In this document: in pieces, positions 17,482 to 27,404 of the stretch
Layout: every line of letters starts with the position of its first letter
Numbering within the stretch: position 1 is the first letter of the stretch
Assembly: GCA_031258195.1 (NCBI GenBank)
Contig: JAIRNF010000032.1
Coordinates: 34,048 to 98,047, forward strand
Direction: 5' to 3'
DNA: 64,000 bases
Source of the DNA: Prevotellaceae bacterium
GTDB lineage: Bacteria > Bacteroidota > Bacteroidia > Bacteroidales > UBA932
The notes under the pieces: model-generated
What the model was told of the DNA's origin: nothing
Database searches by the model: none
Seen by the model: the letters and a program-made list of their open reading frames with translations, nothing else
Made by a program: the position numbers and the translations under genes

Positions 17482-17751
17482 CTACTCGATCTCAACTGAT
17501 AGACCTCTATGGTTCAGCATATTTTTTACGGGAATCAGGTCGTTTATGTTTCCATTCATTACGCTGCATTTACCCTTATAGTGAGTAATTATAGCGCATT
17601 GTTCAGCCTGGTCTTCGTTATGACCACATATCTCAACTAACGAATGAATTACATAGTCGAACGTATTCACATCGTCATTAAAAAGAATTAGGTGATGATC
17701 TTTTTCGTTTAGTGTCTGATCTTGACTACTTTTCTTTTCTTGTGGTGTCAT
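17482..17751 (-). CDS. clpS: ATP-dependent Clp protease adaptor ClpS
   Basis: Delivers N-degron substrates to ClpAP-type proteases in the cytosol. 89 residues with a flexible N-terminus and the ClpS core: LILFNDDVNTFDYVIHSL (22-39) with the conserved DD-N-F, then the histidine/glutamate-rich QAEQCAIITHYKGKCSV that binds the N-terminal residue. It starts 4 nt after the stop of the large SPOR-protein gene, so it is the second gene of that operon. Confidence 0.93.
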   Translation of the reverse strand: MTPQEKKSSQDQTLNEKDHHLILFNDDVNTFDYVIHSLVEICGHNEDQAEQCAIITHYKGKCSVMNGNINDLIPVKNMLNHRGLSVEIE

Positions 17752-17755
17752 AGCG

Positions 17756-19948
17756 TTAGTTATTTACTTCAATCCCAACAACTTCAACGTTTACAACCCC
17801 TTCCGCTATAAGCTTATTTCTTACATCCTCGGCTTCGGCTTGTTTCGTGTATATGCCGACACTATAAGTTGTAGAGCCGTCGGGGTTTACTTTTCTTACA
17901 ATATCCCTTCCTTCTGATAGCGAACTTAGCAATGTAGAGATATTGCCCGGAGAACTACCTAAAACAGCAACATTAATACGGTAAACGGTACTCTTACTGT
18001 CCGGCTTCGCTTTGATAGAAGAGGACGTTGATCGTTTTGTCTTTTGCTGTTTCTCAACATTTCTTGCGCGACTTGTTGTTTCTGATTTTCCATTTACCCA
18101 AGCATCAATAGCGGCATCTTTAAATCCTTTCTTCTTTACTTCTCCTAGCGCTTTTAGCGCATCATTATAGGTACGGAAAACACCTACATAGTAGCGGGCG
18201 GTACTTCCTCTCTCTTCTGTTGTAACGGGGCTTAGATTTTTTAGCTGCTCTTCCGATAGGGTTTTAGAAAAGATACCTATTCTTATTTTGTAAACTATAC
18301 CTTCTTTTGGTACAGGGTCGTTAAGTAAAATAATACTTTTGCCCGTTGTGCGGAAACGGTATTTATCGGCATCAGATAGCTTAGGTAGTTTCATGGTCAT
18401 ATTTGGTGCATTTTGCAGCCTAATCGCTTTTTCACCAAAATTTGCTACTTGCGCATTACTGGTAGTTGGTTTACTCGGTTCTTCCGATAAGTTCTTTTTA
18501 AGTATAGCTTTAAAATCTTCCGAGATAGATGGCTGTGTGCCGTTGGTGTAGAATTGATATTCGGCGTTGCTAAGTAATGCTTGAACTTGAGCGAATGTTG
18601 CCTGCGTAAACTGTACTTCTTGTTCGCCGATTATTATTTTTTGTTCCAGCTCGTTCTTTTCGCTTGCTGGGGCAAAAGAAAAATCTTGCCTAAGCTTGTT
18701 AAGCGATGCCAGCTGATTTGATAGCTGTTCGGATAAGGCTGCCGCACTTTTTACCAACAGCACATACGATTCGTTTCCTGCCAACTCTTTTATAGGAACT
18801 TCAACTTTCTGAGTGCTTGCCGTTGGCGAGTTTTGCGAAAAATCCACGTTAAACGAAGCCATTGCCATAATTTCATTTACATCGTTTAGCGAAATTCGTT
18901 CCGGCGTAACGCTCATTTCTACCTTATAAACGGTTAGCTCGTCATTATTCGTATCTCTTGATGATGCGAAGCAAGCCGTGCGATTAGTAGCATCGGGAAC
19001 AAACAAGAAATCATCATATGGAGACGATATGGGGAAACCTAGATTTTCGGGAATAGTCCAGCCGCGCGTTGCATTATTGTATTCGCTCTTATAAATATCG
19101 AACCCACCCATTCCATAATGACCGTTCGATGCAAAGTATAGCGTATTTCCATCGGGTGTTAAGTAAGGCGATATTTCGTCAAACGGGCTGTTAACCGCAG
19201 CAATTTCCTCAGGCTCTCCCCAGCTGTCGCCTTCAATTCGTTTTATACAGAAAATGTCTAGACCAGTCTCCTTATCCTGTCCGTACGACGAAAAATAAAT
19301 AATGTTAGCATCTCGCCTTTTATTTTTTTCGGGAAAGAAAACAAGATCGCTCAGCGGATGCCTGTTCTCAACCAACGAATCTGCTGACATCCACATAGCC
19401 TGTGGTTTTTTTGCAAGATAGACATCGCCAAACGTATCGTAAACGGAGTAAAATTCCGTAGCCGGTATTGCTTTCTTTGCAATTCTATTTATACGTGTTG
19501 CGTAGTCTAGCATCTGCAAGCCGTTTTCGCAGCTATTAATTTGCAGCTCAGCCTGCGTAATTAGTTCGCTATCATCTTTCGCCCTATTTAAATAAATGTT
19601 GAAGTAGTCTATCGCGTCCTCAAACTTATACATTCTACGATTTGCTTCACCCAGATAGTACCATGTTTCGCTAGGGGCGATCGGAAACTCCGTTAGCTTA
19701 CTTAGCAGGTTAATAGCCTGTTGTTGGTTGGTGGTTCCTTCAGTCATGGCTACACCCATACGAAACAGCTGGTTAACCGTGAGGCTCTCTTGCTCGCTTT
19801 GCGGCTTCATATACTGTTCTAGCGCTTGCGGGTATTCTCTTAGGTTGAACAACGAGTCTGCCTTTACTGCAGTATCGCTGTCCGCATAAGAAAGCGAAGG
19901 AACGATCAATGAAAAAAGTAGGAATACGATATATTTTTTACACTTCAT
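17756..19948 (-). CDS. TPR/PD40-repeat protein with two C-terminal SPOR-like domains
   Basis: A predicted exported envelope protein of 730 residues whose exact role is unknown. A signal peptide covers 1-22. Residues about 25-150 form TPR helices (AEQYxxAL type repeats). PD40/WD40-like blades follow at about 190-320 (ISPYLTPDGNTLYFASNG is one blade). Then come a helical, probably coiled stretch near 395-470 and two SPOR-like domains: about 545-615 (VYKIRIGIFSK...RYYVGVF) and 650-730 (VYRINVAVLG...TYSVGIY). SPOR domains bind denuded septal glycan, so association with peptidoglycan or division sites is likely. The plan resembles OmpA-type gliding/secretion proteins with the OmpA part replaced by SPOR. 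Confidence 0.78.
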   Translation of the reverse strand: MKCKKYIVFLLFSLIVPSLSYADSDTAVKADSLFNLREYPQALEQYMKPQSEQESLTVNQLFRMGVAMTEGTTNQQQAINLLSKLTEFPIAPSETWYYLGEANRRMYKFEDAIDYFNIYLNRAKDDSELITQAELQINSCENGLQMLDYATRINRIAKKAIPATEFYSVYDTFGDVYLAKKPQAMWMSADSLVENRHPLSDLVFFPEKNKRRDANIIYFSSYGQDKETGLDIFCIKRIEGDSWGEPEEIAAVNSPFDEISPYLTPDGNTLYFASNGHYGMGGFDIYKSEYNNATRGWTIPENLGFPISSPYDDFLFVPDATNRTACFASSRDTNNDELTVYKVEMSVTPERISLNDVNEIMAMASFNVDFSQNSPTASTQKVEVPIKELAGNESYVLLVKSAAALSEQLSNQLASLNKLRQDFSFAPASEKNELEQKIIIGEQEVQFTQATFAQVQALLSNAEYQFYTNGTQPSISEDFKAILKKNLSEEPSKPTTSNAQVANFGEKAIRLQNAPNMTMKLPKLSDADKYRFRTTGKSIILLNDPVPKEGIVYKIRIGIFSKTLSEEQLKNLSPVTTEERGSTARYYVGVFRTYNDALKALGEVKKKGFKDAAIDAWVNGKSETTSRARNVEKQQKTKRSTSSSIKAKPDSKSTVYRINVAVLGSSPGNISTLLSSLSEGRDIVRKVNPDGSTTYSVGIYTKQAEAEDVRNKLIAEGVVNVEVVGIEVNN

Positions 19949-20184
19949 TATTCATATTATCAATAAACACATGTAAAAATAGAAATTTAATTCTAGTCGG
20001 GCAAAAACAGGCGTATTATTACAACAAATTAAGAGAGGATTTGATTGTAATTTGTAAGGTTATTTTTTCGCTAAAATAGCTACCTTTACAATTCGTGCTT
20101 TTTCAATAACCATTTGTAATCTATTGCTATACAATTGATTTATTTTTTAAGAAAGCATAATTTCCTCTAAACTATAATGATATA

Positions 20185-20646
20185 ATGAGGCAGCTGAAGA
20201 TAGGAGATAAAGCGCCCGATTTTAAGGGAAAAGATCAGGACGGAAAAGATGTAAGTTTGGCTGATTATAAGGGTAAGAAGTTACTGCTTTATTTTTACCC
20301 TAAAGACAGTACGCAGGGATGTACGGCAGAAGCTTGCAGCCTTTGCGATAGCTATGACGATTTGTTAAATTCTGGCTATGAAGTTTTGGGTGTAAGTATA
20401 GATAGCGAAGCCTCGCACCGGAAATTTATCGAGAAGAATAGCTTACCGTTTCGTTTGCTGGCGGATACCGATAAATCGGTGGTTACAGCTTATGGCGTAT
20501 GGGGCGAGAAAAAGTTTATGGGTAAGACATATATGGGTACTATACGCACTACGTTTTTAATTGACGAAAATGGTATTACAGAGAATATTATTACAAAAGT
20601 GCAGACCAAAGATCATGCAAATCAAATATTAAGTCTGAATAAATAA
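20185..20646 (+). CDS. bcp: thioredoxin-dependent thiol peroxidase (Bcp/PrxQ)
   Basis: Reduces hydrogen peroxide and organic peroxides with thioredoxin as electron donor; cytosolic. 153 residues with the AhpC/TSA fold: KIGDKAPDF at the start, YFYPKDSTQGCTAEACSLCD with peroxidatic Cys46 and the PrxQ-type resolving Cys51, then RLLADTDKSVVTAYGVW and TTFLIDENG. A third Cys (54) is unusual. It lies 20 nt before recA and is probably cotranscribed with it. Confidence 0.95.
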   Translation: MRQLKIGDKAPDFKGKDQDGKDVSLADYKGKKLLLYFYPKDSTQGCTAEACSLCDSYDDLLNSGYEVLGVSIDSEASHRKFIEKNSLPFRLLADTDKSVVTAYGVWGEKKFMGKTYMGTIRTTFLIDENGITENIITKVQTKDHANQILSLNK

Positions 20647-20666
20647 CTCTTTAACTAAATACAGAA

Positions 20667-21701
20667 ATGGCTAAAAAAGAAGAAGAAAAGAAAACAGCTC
20701 CTGAGGTAAGTAAGGAAAAGTTGAAAGCATTACAAGCTACGCTAGATAAGATTGAAAAAGATTTTGGTAAAGGAGCGATTATGACTATGGGCGATCATCC
20801 GGTTGCGGAAGTATCGGTTATTTCATCGGGGTCTATTGGGTTAGATACGGCTCTTGGCATCGGCGGATATCCGCGCGGACGTGTAATAGAAATTTATGGT
20901 CCCGAATCATCTGGTAAAACAACACTTGCCATACACGCCATTGCCGAAGCGCAAAGGCAGGGTGGTATCGCTGCTATTATAGATGCCGAGCATGCATTCG
21001 ACCGTACGTATGCCGAAAAGTTAGGCGTTGATACGGATAATCTCCTTATTTCGCAACCCGATAATGGCGAACAGGCTTTAGAAATTGCCGACCACCTTAT
21101 TCGCTCAGGCGCGGTGGATATTGTTGTTATCGACTCAGTTGCGGCGCTTACTCCTAAGGCAGAAATAGAGGGCGATATGGGCGAATCGAAGATGGGGTTA
21201 CAAGCGCGTCTTATGTCTCAGGCGCTGCGTAAGCTCACGGCAAACATAAGCCGTACCAATACATGCTGTATTTTTATTAACCAACTACGCGAGAAAATCG
21301 GTGTTATGTTTGGTAACCCCGAAACTACTACAGGAGGTAATGCGCTTAAGTTTTACGCATCCGTTCGTTTGGATATCCGCCGCGTTAACCAGATGAAAGA
21401 AGGTGAAGAGGTAACCGGAAACCGCACTCGGGTTAAAGTGGTAAAGAATAAAATGGCTCCGCCTTTCCGTAAGGCAGAATTTGATATTATGTTTGGAGAA
21501 GGAATTTCGAAGGTAGGAGAAATTGTTGACCTTGGAGTTGAATTTGGAATCATAAAGAAGAGTGGCTCATGGTTCAGTTACGGTGATACTAAGTTAGGAC
21601 AGGGACGCGATGCCGTTAAGCAGTTGCTATATGATAATCCTGAGCTTGCAGATGAACTGGAAGCAAAGATTCGCGAACAAATGGTAGAAAAGAAAGACTA
21701 A
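20667..21701 (+). CDS. recA: recombinase RecA
   Basis: ATP-dependent strand-exchange protein for homologous recombination and DNA repair. 344 residues, full length. Walker [10 protein letters not shown] is at 78-86, Walker B follows in [14 protein letters not shown], and [19 protein letters not shown] and [22 protein letters not shown] mark the L1/L2 DNA-binding region. The C-terminus ends in the usual acidic/basic tail. It follows bcp closely. No LexA-type operator could be recognised upstream. Confidence 0.98.
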   Translation: MAKKEEEKKTAPEVSKEKLKALQATLDKIEKDFGKGAIMTMGDHPVAEVSVISSGSIGLDTALGIGGYPRGRVIEIYGPESSGKTTLAIHAIAEAQRQGGIAAIIDAEHAFDRTYAEKLGVDTDNLLISQPDNGEQALEIADHLIRSGAVDIVVIDSVAALTPKAEIEGDMGESKMGLQARLMSQALRKLTANISRTNTCCIFINQLREKIGVMFGNPETTTGGNALKFYASVRLDIRRVNQMKEGEEVTGNRTRVKVVKNKMAPPFRKAEFDIMFGEGISKVGEIVDLGVEFGIIKKSGSWFSYGDTKLGQGRDAVKQLLYDNPELADELEAKIREQMVEKKD

Positions 21702-21764
21702 ACGAAGCTATGATAAAGGGTTAGCTGCTTTAGGAGGCAACGTTAACTTTTTTCATTTTCCTAT

Positions 21765-22625
21765 ATGAGAAAAATACTGTTTCTAGCCCTATTTCTGTTG
21801 CGCTTTACATGTGTAAAAGCGCAGGAGCAAATGTCGGAGCCGTTTATATTTAACGGTAAGCACCAGCCTAGCGTTATGATTCTTGGTGTATTTCATTTTG
21901 ACTATCCGGGTCTTGATGCTTATAATGAGCAGTTTTGGCTGGATGTTCTTTTAGAAGATAAGCAGCAAGAAATAGACGATTTGCTAAACCCGCTTAAAGA
22001 GTATAAGCCTACAAAAATATTAGTAGAGCTGAACCGTATCGAAAGTGATAGCCTTTTCAACGCACGCTATAGCGGTTATCTAAACGGTAATTTCGATATA
22101 AGCGGACGTAGGAATGAGGTATATCAGCTGGGATTTAAGCTGGCGGAAAAAATGAATCACACGAAAATTTACTGTGTAGATGCAATGCCCGAATGATGCG
22201 GAGTTGACCTAGATCGGGATACGTTCGATGAAGATGCTTATATGAAATCGTTAAGACAATTTGAGAAGATAAACAGATATGATTACGACAGCTTTTATCA
22301 ATGGTCTGATTCTATTAAAATGGATTTTACGCTTACCGATTATTATAGGATACTGAACGATTCTAAAGTTATAGCCGAAAGCCATCAAGTATATTTAACC
22401 GACTGGGTTTTGTCCGGCTCCGGCGATACCTATCTTGGCGCAGATTCGCTTGCCGGGTGGTACAGAAGAAACATCCGTATTTTCTCTAACATATACGATA
22501 TTGTCGATTTTGAGAGCGAAGATAGGTTACTGCTAATTATTGGTTCTGGTTATATACCAATGCTCAAGCAGCTGTTTACTGATTCACCCGACTTTGACTA
22601 TGTTGAAATTAATATTTACTTATAA
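21765..22625 (+). pseudogene. DUF5694-type protein broken by an in-frame TGA
   Basis: A TraB-like/DUF5694 exported protein of unknown function. Residues 1-19 form a signal peptide; MILGVFHFDYPGLD and PTKILVELNRIESD are family hallmarks. Translation ends at TGA (22194-22196) after VDAMPE, yet the same frame goes on as CGVDLDRDTFDEDAYMKSL and then through the family's C-terminal half to a TAA at 22623-22625. One base change, for example from TGG, would restore a 286-residue protein. The two halves show the same codon use, so the break is recent or a sequence error. No selenocysteine-type hairpin is visible after the TGA. Confidence 0.8.
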
Positions 22626-22635
22626 ACTATATAAC

Positions 22636-24747
22636 ATGAAAAAACTAGCTATAGCAATGGGTGGGCTGATTTTATCCTCAATGCTTGTTGCATGTGGTGG
22701 GGAGGATGGCTCACAAAAGAAAGATACAAAACTAATAGGTATGAAAGATATTAAGCTAACCAGTAATCTAATGCAGCCCGAAACGCTTTGGATGTTCGGT
22801 CGTTTAGGCGATATGGCTGTTTCGCCCGATGGGAAGCAGGTTGCCTATACAGTTACATGGTATGATATTGAGGAGAATGCGAGCAACTCCGAAATCTATA
22901 TCATGAATACCGATGGCAGCGATAAAAAGCAGCTTACTCAGACTACTGAACGCGAGAATTCTCTTACATGGCGCTCTGATGGAAAGGTACTGAACTACAT
23001 GCGTGGCGGACAGCTTTGGGAAATGAATCCTGATGGAACCGGAGCAAAACAGCTTACCGATATCGAAGACGGAATCTCTGGATATCTATTTTCGCCAACT
23101 CTTAGCCACATTGTGCTTGCTAAAGAAACTAAGATTGACAATATGAGAGGTAACGATATCTATACGGATCTTCCTAAATCTGATGTTTATATATACGACG
23201 ATTTAATGTATCGTCATTGGGACAGCTGGGCAGATGGTAGTTATAGCCATTTATATATTGCAGGCTATAATGGTTCGGCAGTAGGTACGCCTGTAGATAT
23301 TATGCCTAACGAGCCTTTCGATTCCCCAATGAAACCTTTCGGCGGAATGGAAGAGGTGGCTTGGAGTCCGGATGGAAAGCAACTTACATATACATGTAAG
23401 AAGCTGAAAGGAAAAGATTACGCTTTTTCTACCGATTCGAATATCTACTTATACGACTTAGACAGCAAGCAAACGACTCTGCTTACACCTGATAAGCCAG
23501 GCTACGATAAGCAGCCTGTTTATTCGCCCGATGGTAAGAAGTTGGCTTGGCTAAGCATGGAACGTCCGGGCTACGAGGCGGACAAAGAGCGCTTGTTTAT
23601 CTATGATTTCGATACGAAGACAATGAAAGAAAGTATGCCTAAGTTCGATACCGGCCCTTCGTCAATGCAGTGGAGCGCAGACAGTAAGGATATCTACTTT
23701 ACGGCTTGTATAATGTCAACCTATCGTATTTTTAAGCTGAATGTTGAAAGCGGAAATATCGAACAGCTGTCTAAAGACGGTATGTTCGACTACCAAAGCA
23801 TACACCTGCTTGATGCTAATACAGCGCTGGTAGCCCGTACCGACTTTATGAATCCTGCTGAGATTTATCGTGTAGATATGGCTAATCAGGATGCAGAGCC
23901 TAAGAACCTTTCGGAAATTAATAAGCCTATACTTGATCAGCTGAATTTACCGACGTTTGAGTTGCGTACGTTTAAAAACAGGGTTGATGGTGCCGATGTT
24001 CTTACGTGGGTGTTCTATCCGCCTAACTTCGATAAGAATAAGAAATATCCTGCAATTCTGTTCTGTACTGGTGGTCCGCAAGGAACATCAAGCCCTTCGT
24101 ACAGCTACCGTTGGAGTTTTGCGCTAATGGCTTCACAGGATTATATTGTTGCCTATCCCTGTCGTCGTGGTGTATCAGGAATCAGCCAGAAGTGGACGGA
24201 CGCTATCTCACGTCATCATGGCGAGTCGGATGAAATCGACCACTATTCTGCTATCGATGCGCTTGCAAAAGAATCTTATGTTGACGAAAACCATTTGGGC
24301 GCAACAGGAGCAAGTTACGGAGGCTTCTCTATTTATCACATGATGGGTACGCACAACAAGCGTTTTAAAGCAATGATTGCTCACTGCGGAATTTTCAACT
24401 TCTCATCAATGTACACCACTACCGAGGAAATGTTCTTCGAACAATGGGAGAAAGGCGGACCGATTTGGGAAACTCAAAATAACAAAGAATTGGCACGTAT
24501 CTATGTCCAGTCGCCTATTAACTTTGTAAAAAACTGGGATACACCTCTGATGGTAATACATGGCGGACGCGATTACCGTGTACCTTATGCGCAGGGTATG
24601 GCAGCCTTTAATGCAGCGCGGATGATGGGTGTACCAAGTAGGTTTGTTTATTTCCCCGAAGAAAATCACTGGGTGCTTAAACCGCAAAATGCCATTGTTT
24701 GGCAGCGCGAGTTCTTCGGCTGGTTTGATAAGTATTTAAAAAACTAG
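22636..24747 (+). CDS. S9 family peptidase (DPP-IV-like) lipoprotein
   Basis: A secreted serine exopeptidase or oligopeptidase anchored as a lipoprotein. Signal peptide with lipobox LVAC (Cys24). Residues about 40-420 are a beta-propeller made of PD40 blades (SPDGKQVAYT, SPDGKQLTYT, SPDGKKLAWL), and the C-terminal alpha/beta-hydrolase domain has Ser560 in GASYGG, Asp646 in GGRDYRVP and His678 in ENHWV. The ATG at 22636 was chosen because a longer frame would place 32 residues, overlapping the DUF5694 gene, before the signal peptide. Likely cuts dipeptides or oligopeptides in the periplasm or at the surface as part of nutrient use. Confidence 0.93.
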   Translation: MKKLAIAMGGLILSSMLVACGGEDGSQKKDTKLIGMKDIKLTSNLMQPETLWMFGRLGDMAVSPDGKQVAYTVTWYDIEENASNSEIYIMNTDGSDKKQLTQTTERENSLTWRSDGKVLNYMRGGQLWEMNPDGTGAKQLTDIEDGISGYLFSPTLSHIVLAKETKIDNMRGNDIYTDLPKSDVYIYDDLMYRHWDSWADGSYSHLYIAGYNGSAVGTPVDIMPNEPFDSPMKPFGGMEEVAWSPDGKQLTYTCKKLKGKDYAFSTDSNIYLYDLDSKQTTLLTPDKPGYDKQPVYSPDGKKLAWLSMERPGYEADKERLFIYDFDTKTMKESMPKFDTGPSSMQWSADSKDIYFTACIMSTYRIFKLNVESGNIEQLSKDGMFDYQSIHLLDANTALVARTDFMNPAEIYRVDMANQDAEPKNLSEINKPILDQLNLPTFELRTFKNRVDGADVLTWVFYPPNFDKNKKYPAILFCTGGPQGTSSPSYSYRWSFALMASQDYIVAYPCRRGVSGISQKWTDAISRHHGESDEIDHYSAIDALAKESYVDENHLGATGASYGGFSIYHMMGTHNKRFKAMIAHCGIFNFSSMYTTTEEMFFEQWEKGGPIWETQNNKELARIYVQSPINFVKNWDTPLMVIHGGRDYRVPYAQGMAAFNAARMMGVPSRFVYFPEENHWVLKPQNAIVWQREFFGWFDKYLKN

Positions 24748-24763
24748 TAAATAGAAAGAGGTA

Positions 24764-24795
24764 AAAAAGGGGTTGCATTTTTGTAATCCCTTTTT
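24764..24795 (+). terminator. terminator after the S9 peptidase gene
   Basis: AAAAAGGGGTTGCA at 24764-24777 pairs, with G-T wobbles, with TGTAATCCCTTTTT at 24782-24795, ending in a T-rich tract. Placed 17 nt after the stop. Confidence 0.75.
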
Positions 24796-24807
24796 CTTTT
24801 TCCTGTC

Positions 24808-24882
24808 ATTTCGAGCGCAGCGAGAAATCTACCGTATAGCGGCAACACACTAAATGAACAGATTTCTCGCTGCGCTCGAAAT
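24808..24882. repeat. REP-like palindrome, best copy
   Basis: Arms of 23 bp (24808-24830 and 24860-24882; core TTTCGAGCGCAGCGAGAAA) are perfectly complementary around a 29-nt loop. It lies between convergent genes. Degenerate relatives are at 9496-9550 and 33977-34006. The arm type resembles dispersed intergenic palindromes seen in many Bacteroidota genomes, but no mobilising enzyme is in the window. Confidence 0.75.
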
Positions 24883-24908
24883 AACGAGGTATAATGAAAT
24901 GGTTGCTG

Positions 24909-27371
24909 CTAAGAGTTATTTTTTACAACCCACTTTGTAACAACTCTGATTTCATTCCAAGTGATACCATCGCTGAGTGCTTGTTTTATCTGGGTAATCG
25001 AGCTAACCTCATTTTCGGTAATGTAACTACTTATCAGAGCAATTTTGTCATCGGGTATCAGTTCGTGGATATCCAGTTCTCCTGCTTCCACAAAATGAGC
25101 AAGATGCGTTTCTATTGTACCTATCGTTAATCCACGCTCTGAAGCAATATCTTCTACCGACCAGCCTTGCTTAAACAGCTCGAAGCTTACTCGTTTGGTA
25201 TCTACCTTTTCTTTCTTTTTCTTCTCGTCGAAATCAAACGAGACTTCAATATCCGGTAGTGGCATATCGTTGCGGAAGCGGTAGCTACGGATTATTTCCA
25301 GTAGATCTGCTCCAAGCTGCTGTAGCTTCTTTTTGCCAAGACCTTTTATTTCCTTTAGCTCAGCATAGGTTGCCGGTAACTTCTCTACTAACTCTAGCAA
25401 CGTTTTTTGCTGTAGAACTAAGTACTCATCAACATCTAACTCTATCGTTTTTTCGTGTCGCCACGAACGTAGTTCGGCATACAGTTCAGCATGTTCAGCA
25501 TTAACAGCAGCAGTACTTCTGCTTCTGGCTTTCCGTTCGGTTTTTGGCTCATCTAATAGCGCTTTGGCGCGAGTATTTAGATAGCCTGCGACATCAAAAC
25601 CGCTTTTGATTTTGTGAAGGCAAGTGAGCTTAACACGTAAATCTGTTCGAAGCGATCTGTAGTTCTCACTCCAAAGTTGGCGTACTTGTTTATTATCTGT
25701 TTGGGTAGGTAATCCTTCGAGGGCTATGCCGAGGTTTTGCAGCTTATCAATAAAATATGTCGAACCTTTGCAAATACGCTCCTGTATGGCTTGGCTCCCT
25801 TCAATATTTCTATGCTGATTTATCAGCTGTTGTAGTTGTAGCTTAAACTTATCGGCGATAGTAAGTGTATCGTTTTTAATATTATCAATTTGTTTGCTGA
25901 GTTCGCTACGAACGCTATCGGGCATAGCCCCCGAATTTTCTCTTACAACTTTTAGAAGCTGAAATAGCATACGCTGCATATTGCTGAAGTCAAATAAATC
26001 GCAAAGAAGCTTAAAGCCATATTCCAGCTTAGATTTGTCTAAAACTTTTTCGTCCGGAGCATTACGTTCGGCATCGTCGGTAAACTGCTTAACTGTTCCG
26101 TCGTTAATAATGCTGCTGTGCGAGAGAGGCATTCCGAGTACTAATCCCTCTAATGATTTACAGCGGCTTAGCGCAACATATACTTGCCCGTGTGCAAATG
26201 ATAGATTGGCATTTATTATAGCCTTATCGAACGTTAACCCCTGACTTTTATGTATAGTTATTGCCCATGCAGCGCGTAACGGAATTTGTGTAAACGTTCC
26301 GATAATTTTCTCTTTTATTTCTTTAGTATTGCTGTCTATTTCGTAGCGTCCGTTAGTCCATTCAAGCGGTCTAACTTCAATAGGTATAGGTAAATCGTCA
26401 CATTGTACAGAGATACTTTCGTCGCTTATTTCCACTACTTTACCTATTTTACCGTTGTAGAATAATTTCTCGGGCGATGGGTCGTTCTTAACAAACATAA
26501 CCTGTGCATTTTCTTTCAATATCAGTTCAGGCTCTGTGGGATAGGAGTGTTCCGGAAAATCGCCGTCAATAGTAGCGTTAAAGATATATGCTTTACCCGG
26601 AAGTTTATCCAATCGGCTTTTATTTAGCTGCTGTGCTTGTGCGTTGTGTGTAGTTAGCGTAATGTATCCATCATGTTCACCTTTAGCAAATACAGGGTCG
26701 TAGCGTTTATTCAGCTCGTCCAAACACTCTCTGTCAACACGGTTTTCACGAATCTTATTCAGTAAAGTTATGAAACGTTCGTCACTCTGTCGGTAAACCT
26801 TTTTCAGCTCTATAGTAACATAATCGCTTTGTTTCAGCGCTTGACTGCTGAAAAAATAGGGGGTATCGTAATGCTGTTTAAGTATATTCCATTCCTCTTC
26901 TCGAGCCACGGGCGATAGCTGTTGCAAATCGCCTATCATCAGTAGCTGAACTCCCCCAAAAGGTTGGTCGGCGCGTCGGGTACGGCGTAATATATCATCT
27001 ACCGAGTCGAGTAAGTCGGCGCGCACCATGCTTATTTCGTCGATAACCAATAGGTCTATACTGCGAAGTATATTCAACTTCTCTCGAGTAAATCCCTTCG
27101 ATTGCTGGTTGTTTTGCGCGTGCCGGTATTCGGGTAGGTAGATGCCGAACGGTAGCTGAAACATAGAATGTATGGTAACTCCACCGGCATTAATAGCAGC
27201 AACACCTGTGGGAGCGACAACTACCATTCGTTTCGGCGATTGCTCTCTAAGACTGCGAAGAAAGGTGGTTTTCCCTGTTCCTGCTTTTCCGGTAAGAAAG
27301 ATGTTTTTCCCTGTATATTGAACAAAGCGGTAGGCTAATTCCAATTCGGGGTTTGTTCGAAGTTCCGACAT
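24909..27371 (-). CDS. PIF1-like helicase with C-terminal HRDC and HTH domains
   Basis: A superfamily-1 DNA helicase of the Pif1/RecD-like group, 820 residues. Walker A GKAGTGKTT is at 28-36, followed by VVAPTGVAAINAGGVTIHSMF, Walker B LLVIDEISMV near 110, and the late helicase motif AWAITIHKSQGLTFDKAI with YVALSRCKSLEGL. After a helical middle part, an HRDC-like segment (LPATYAELKEIKGLGKKK, about 675-705) and a C-terminal helix-turn-helix (WSVEDIASERGLTIGTIETH, about 755-775) follow. These ends recall RecQ. Probable role in unwinding structured DNA during repair or replication. It stands alone, convergent with the S9 peptidase gene. Confidence 0.87.
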   Translation of the reverse strand: MSELRTNPELELAYRFVQYTGKNIFLTGKAGTGKTTFLRSLREQSPKRMVVVAPTGVAAINAGGVTIHSMFQLPFGIYLPEYRHAQNNQQSKGFTREKLNILRSIDLLVIDEISMVRADLLDSVDDILRRTRRADQPFGGVQLLMIGDLQQLSPVAREEEWNILKQHYDTPYFFSSQALKQSDYVTIELKKVYRQSDERFITLLNKIRENRVDRECLDELNKRYDPVFAKGEHDGYITLTTHNAQAQQLNKSRLDKLPGKAYIFNATIDGDFPEHSYPTEPELILKENAQVMFVKNDPSPEKLFYNGKIGKVVEISDESISVQCDDLPIPIEVRPLEWTNGRYEIDSNTKEIKEKIIGTFTQIPLRAAWAITIHKSQGLTFDKAIINANLSFAHGQVYVALSRCKSLEGLVLGMPLSHSSIINDGTVKQFTDDAERNAPDEKVLDKSKLEYGFKLLCDLFDFSNMQRMLFQLLKVVRENSGAMPDSVRSELSKQIDNIKNDTLTIADKFKLQLQQLINQHRNIEGSQAIQERICKGSTYFIDKLQNLGIALEGLPTQTDNKQVRQLWSENYRSLRTDLRVKLTCLHKIKSGFDVAGYLNTRAKALLDEPKTERKARSRSTAAVNAEHAELYAELRSWRHEKTIELDVDEYLVLQQKTLLELVEKLPATYAELKEIKGLGKKKLQQLGADLLEIIRSYRFRNDMPLPDIEVSFDFDEKKKKEKVDTKRVSFELFKQGWSVEDIASERGLTIGTIETHLAHFVEAGELDIHELIPDDKIALISSYITENEVSSITQIKQALSDGITWNEIRVVTKWVVKNNS

Positions 27372-27404
27372 GCTAACAAAGGTAAGAAAGAAAGCTGTAT
27401 TTTT

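Noticed and set aside
22194..22230. Selenocysteine insertion at the DUF5694 TGA
   Set aside because: No stable hairpin follows the TGA at the required distance, and the family has no redox motif there.
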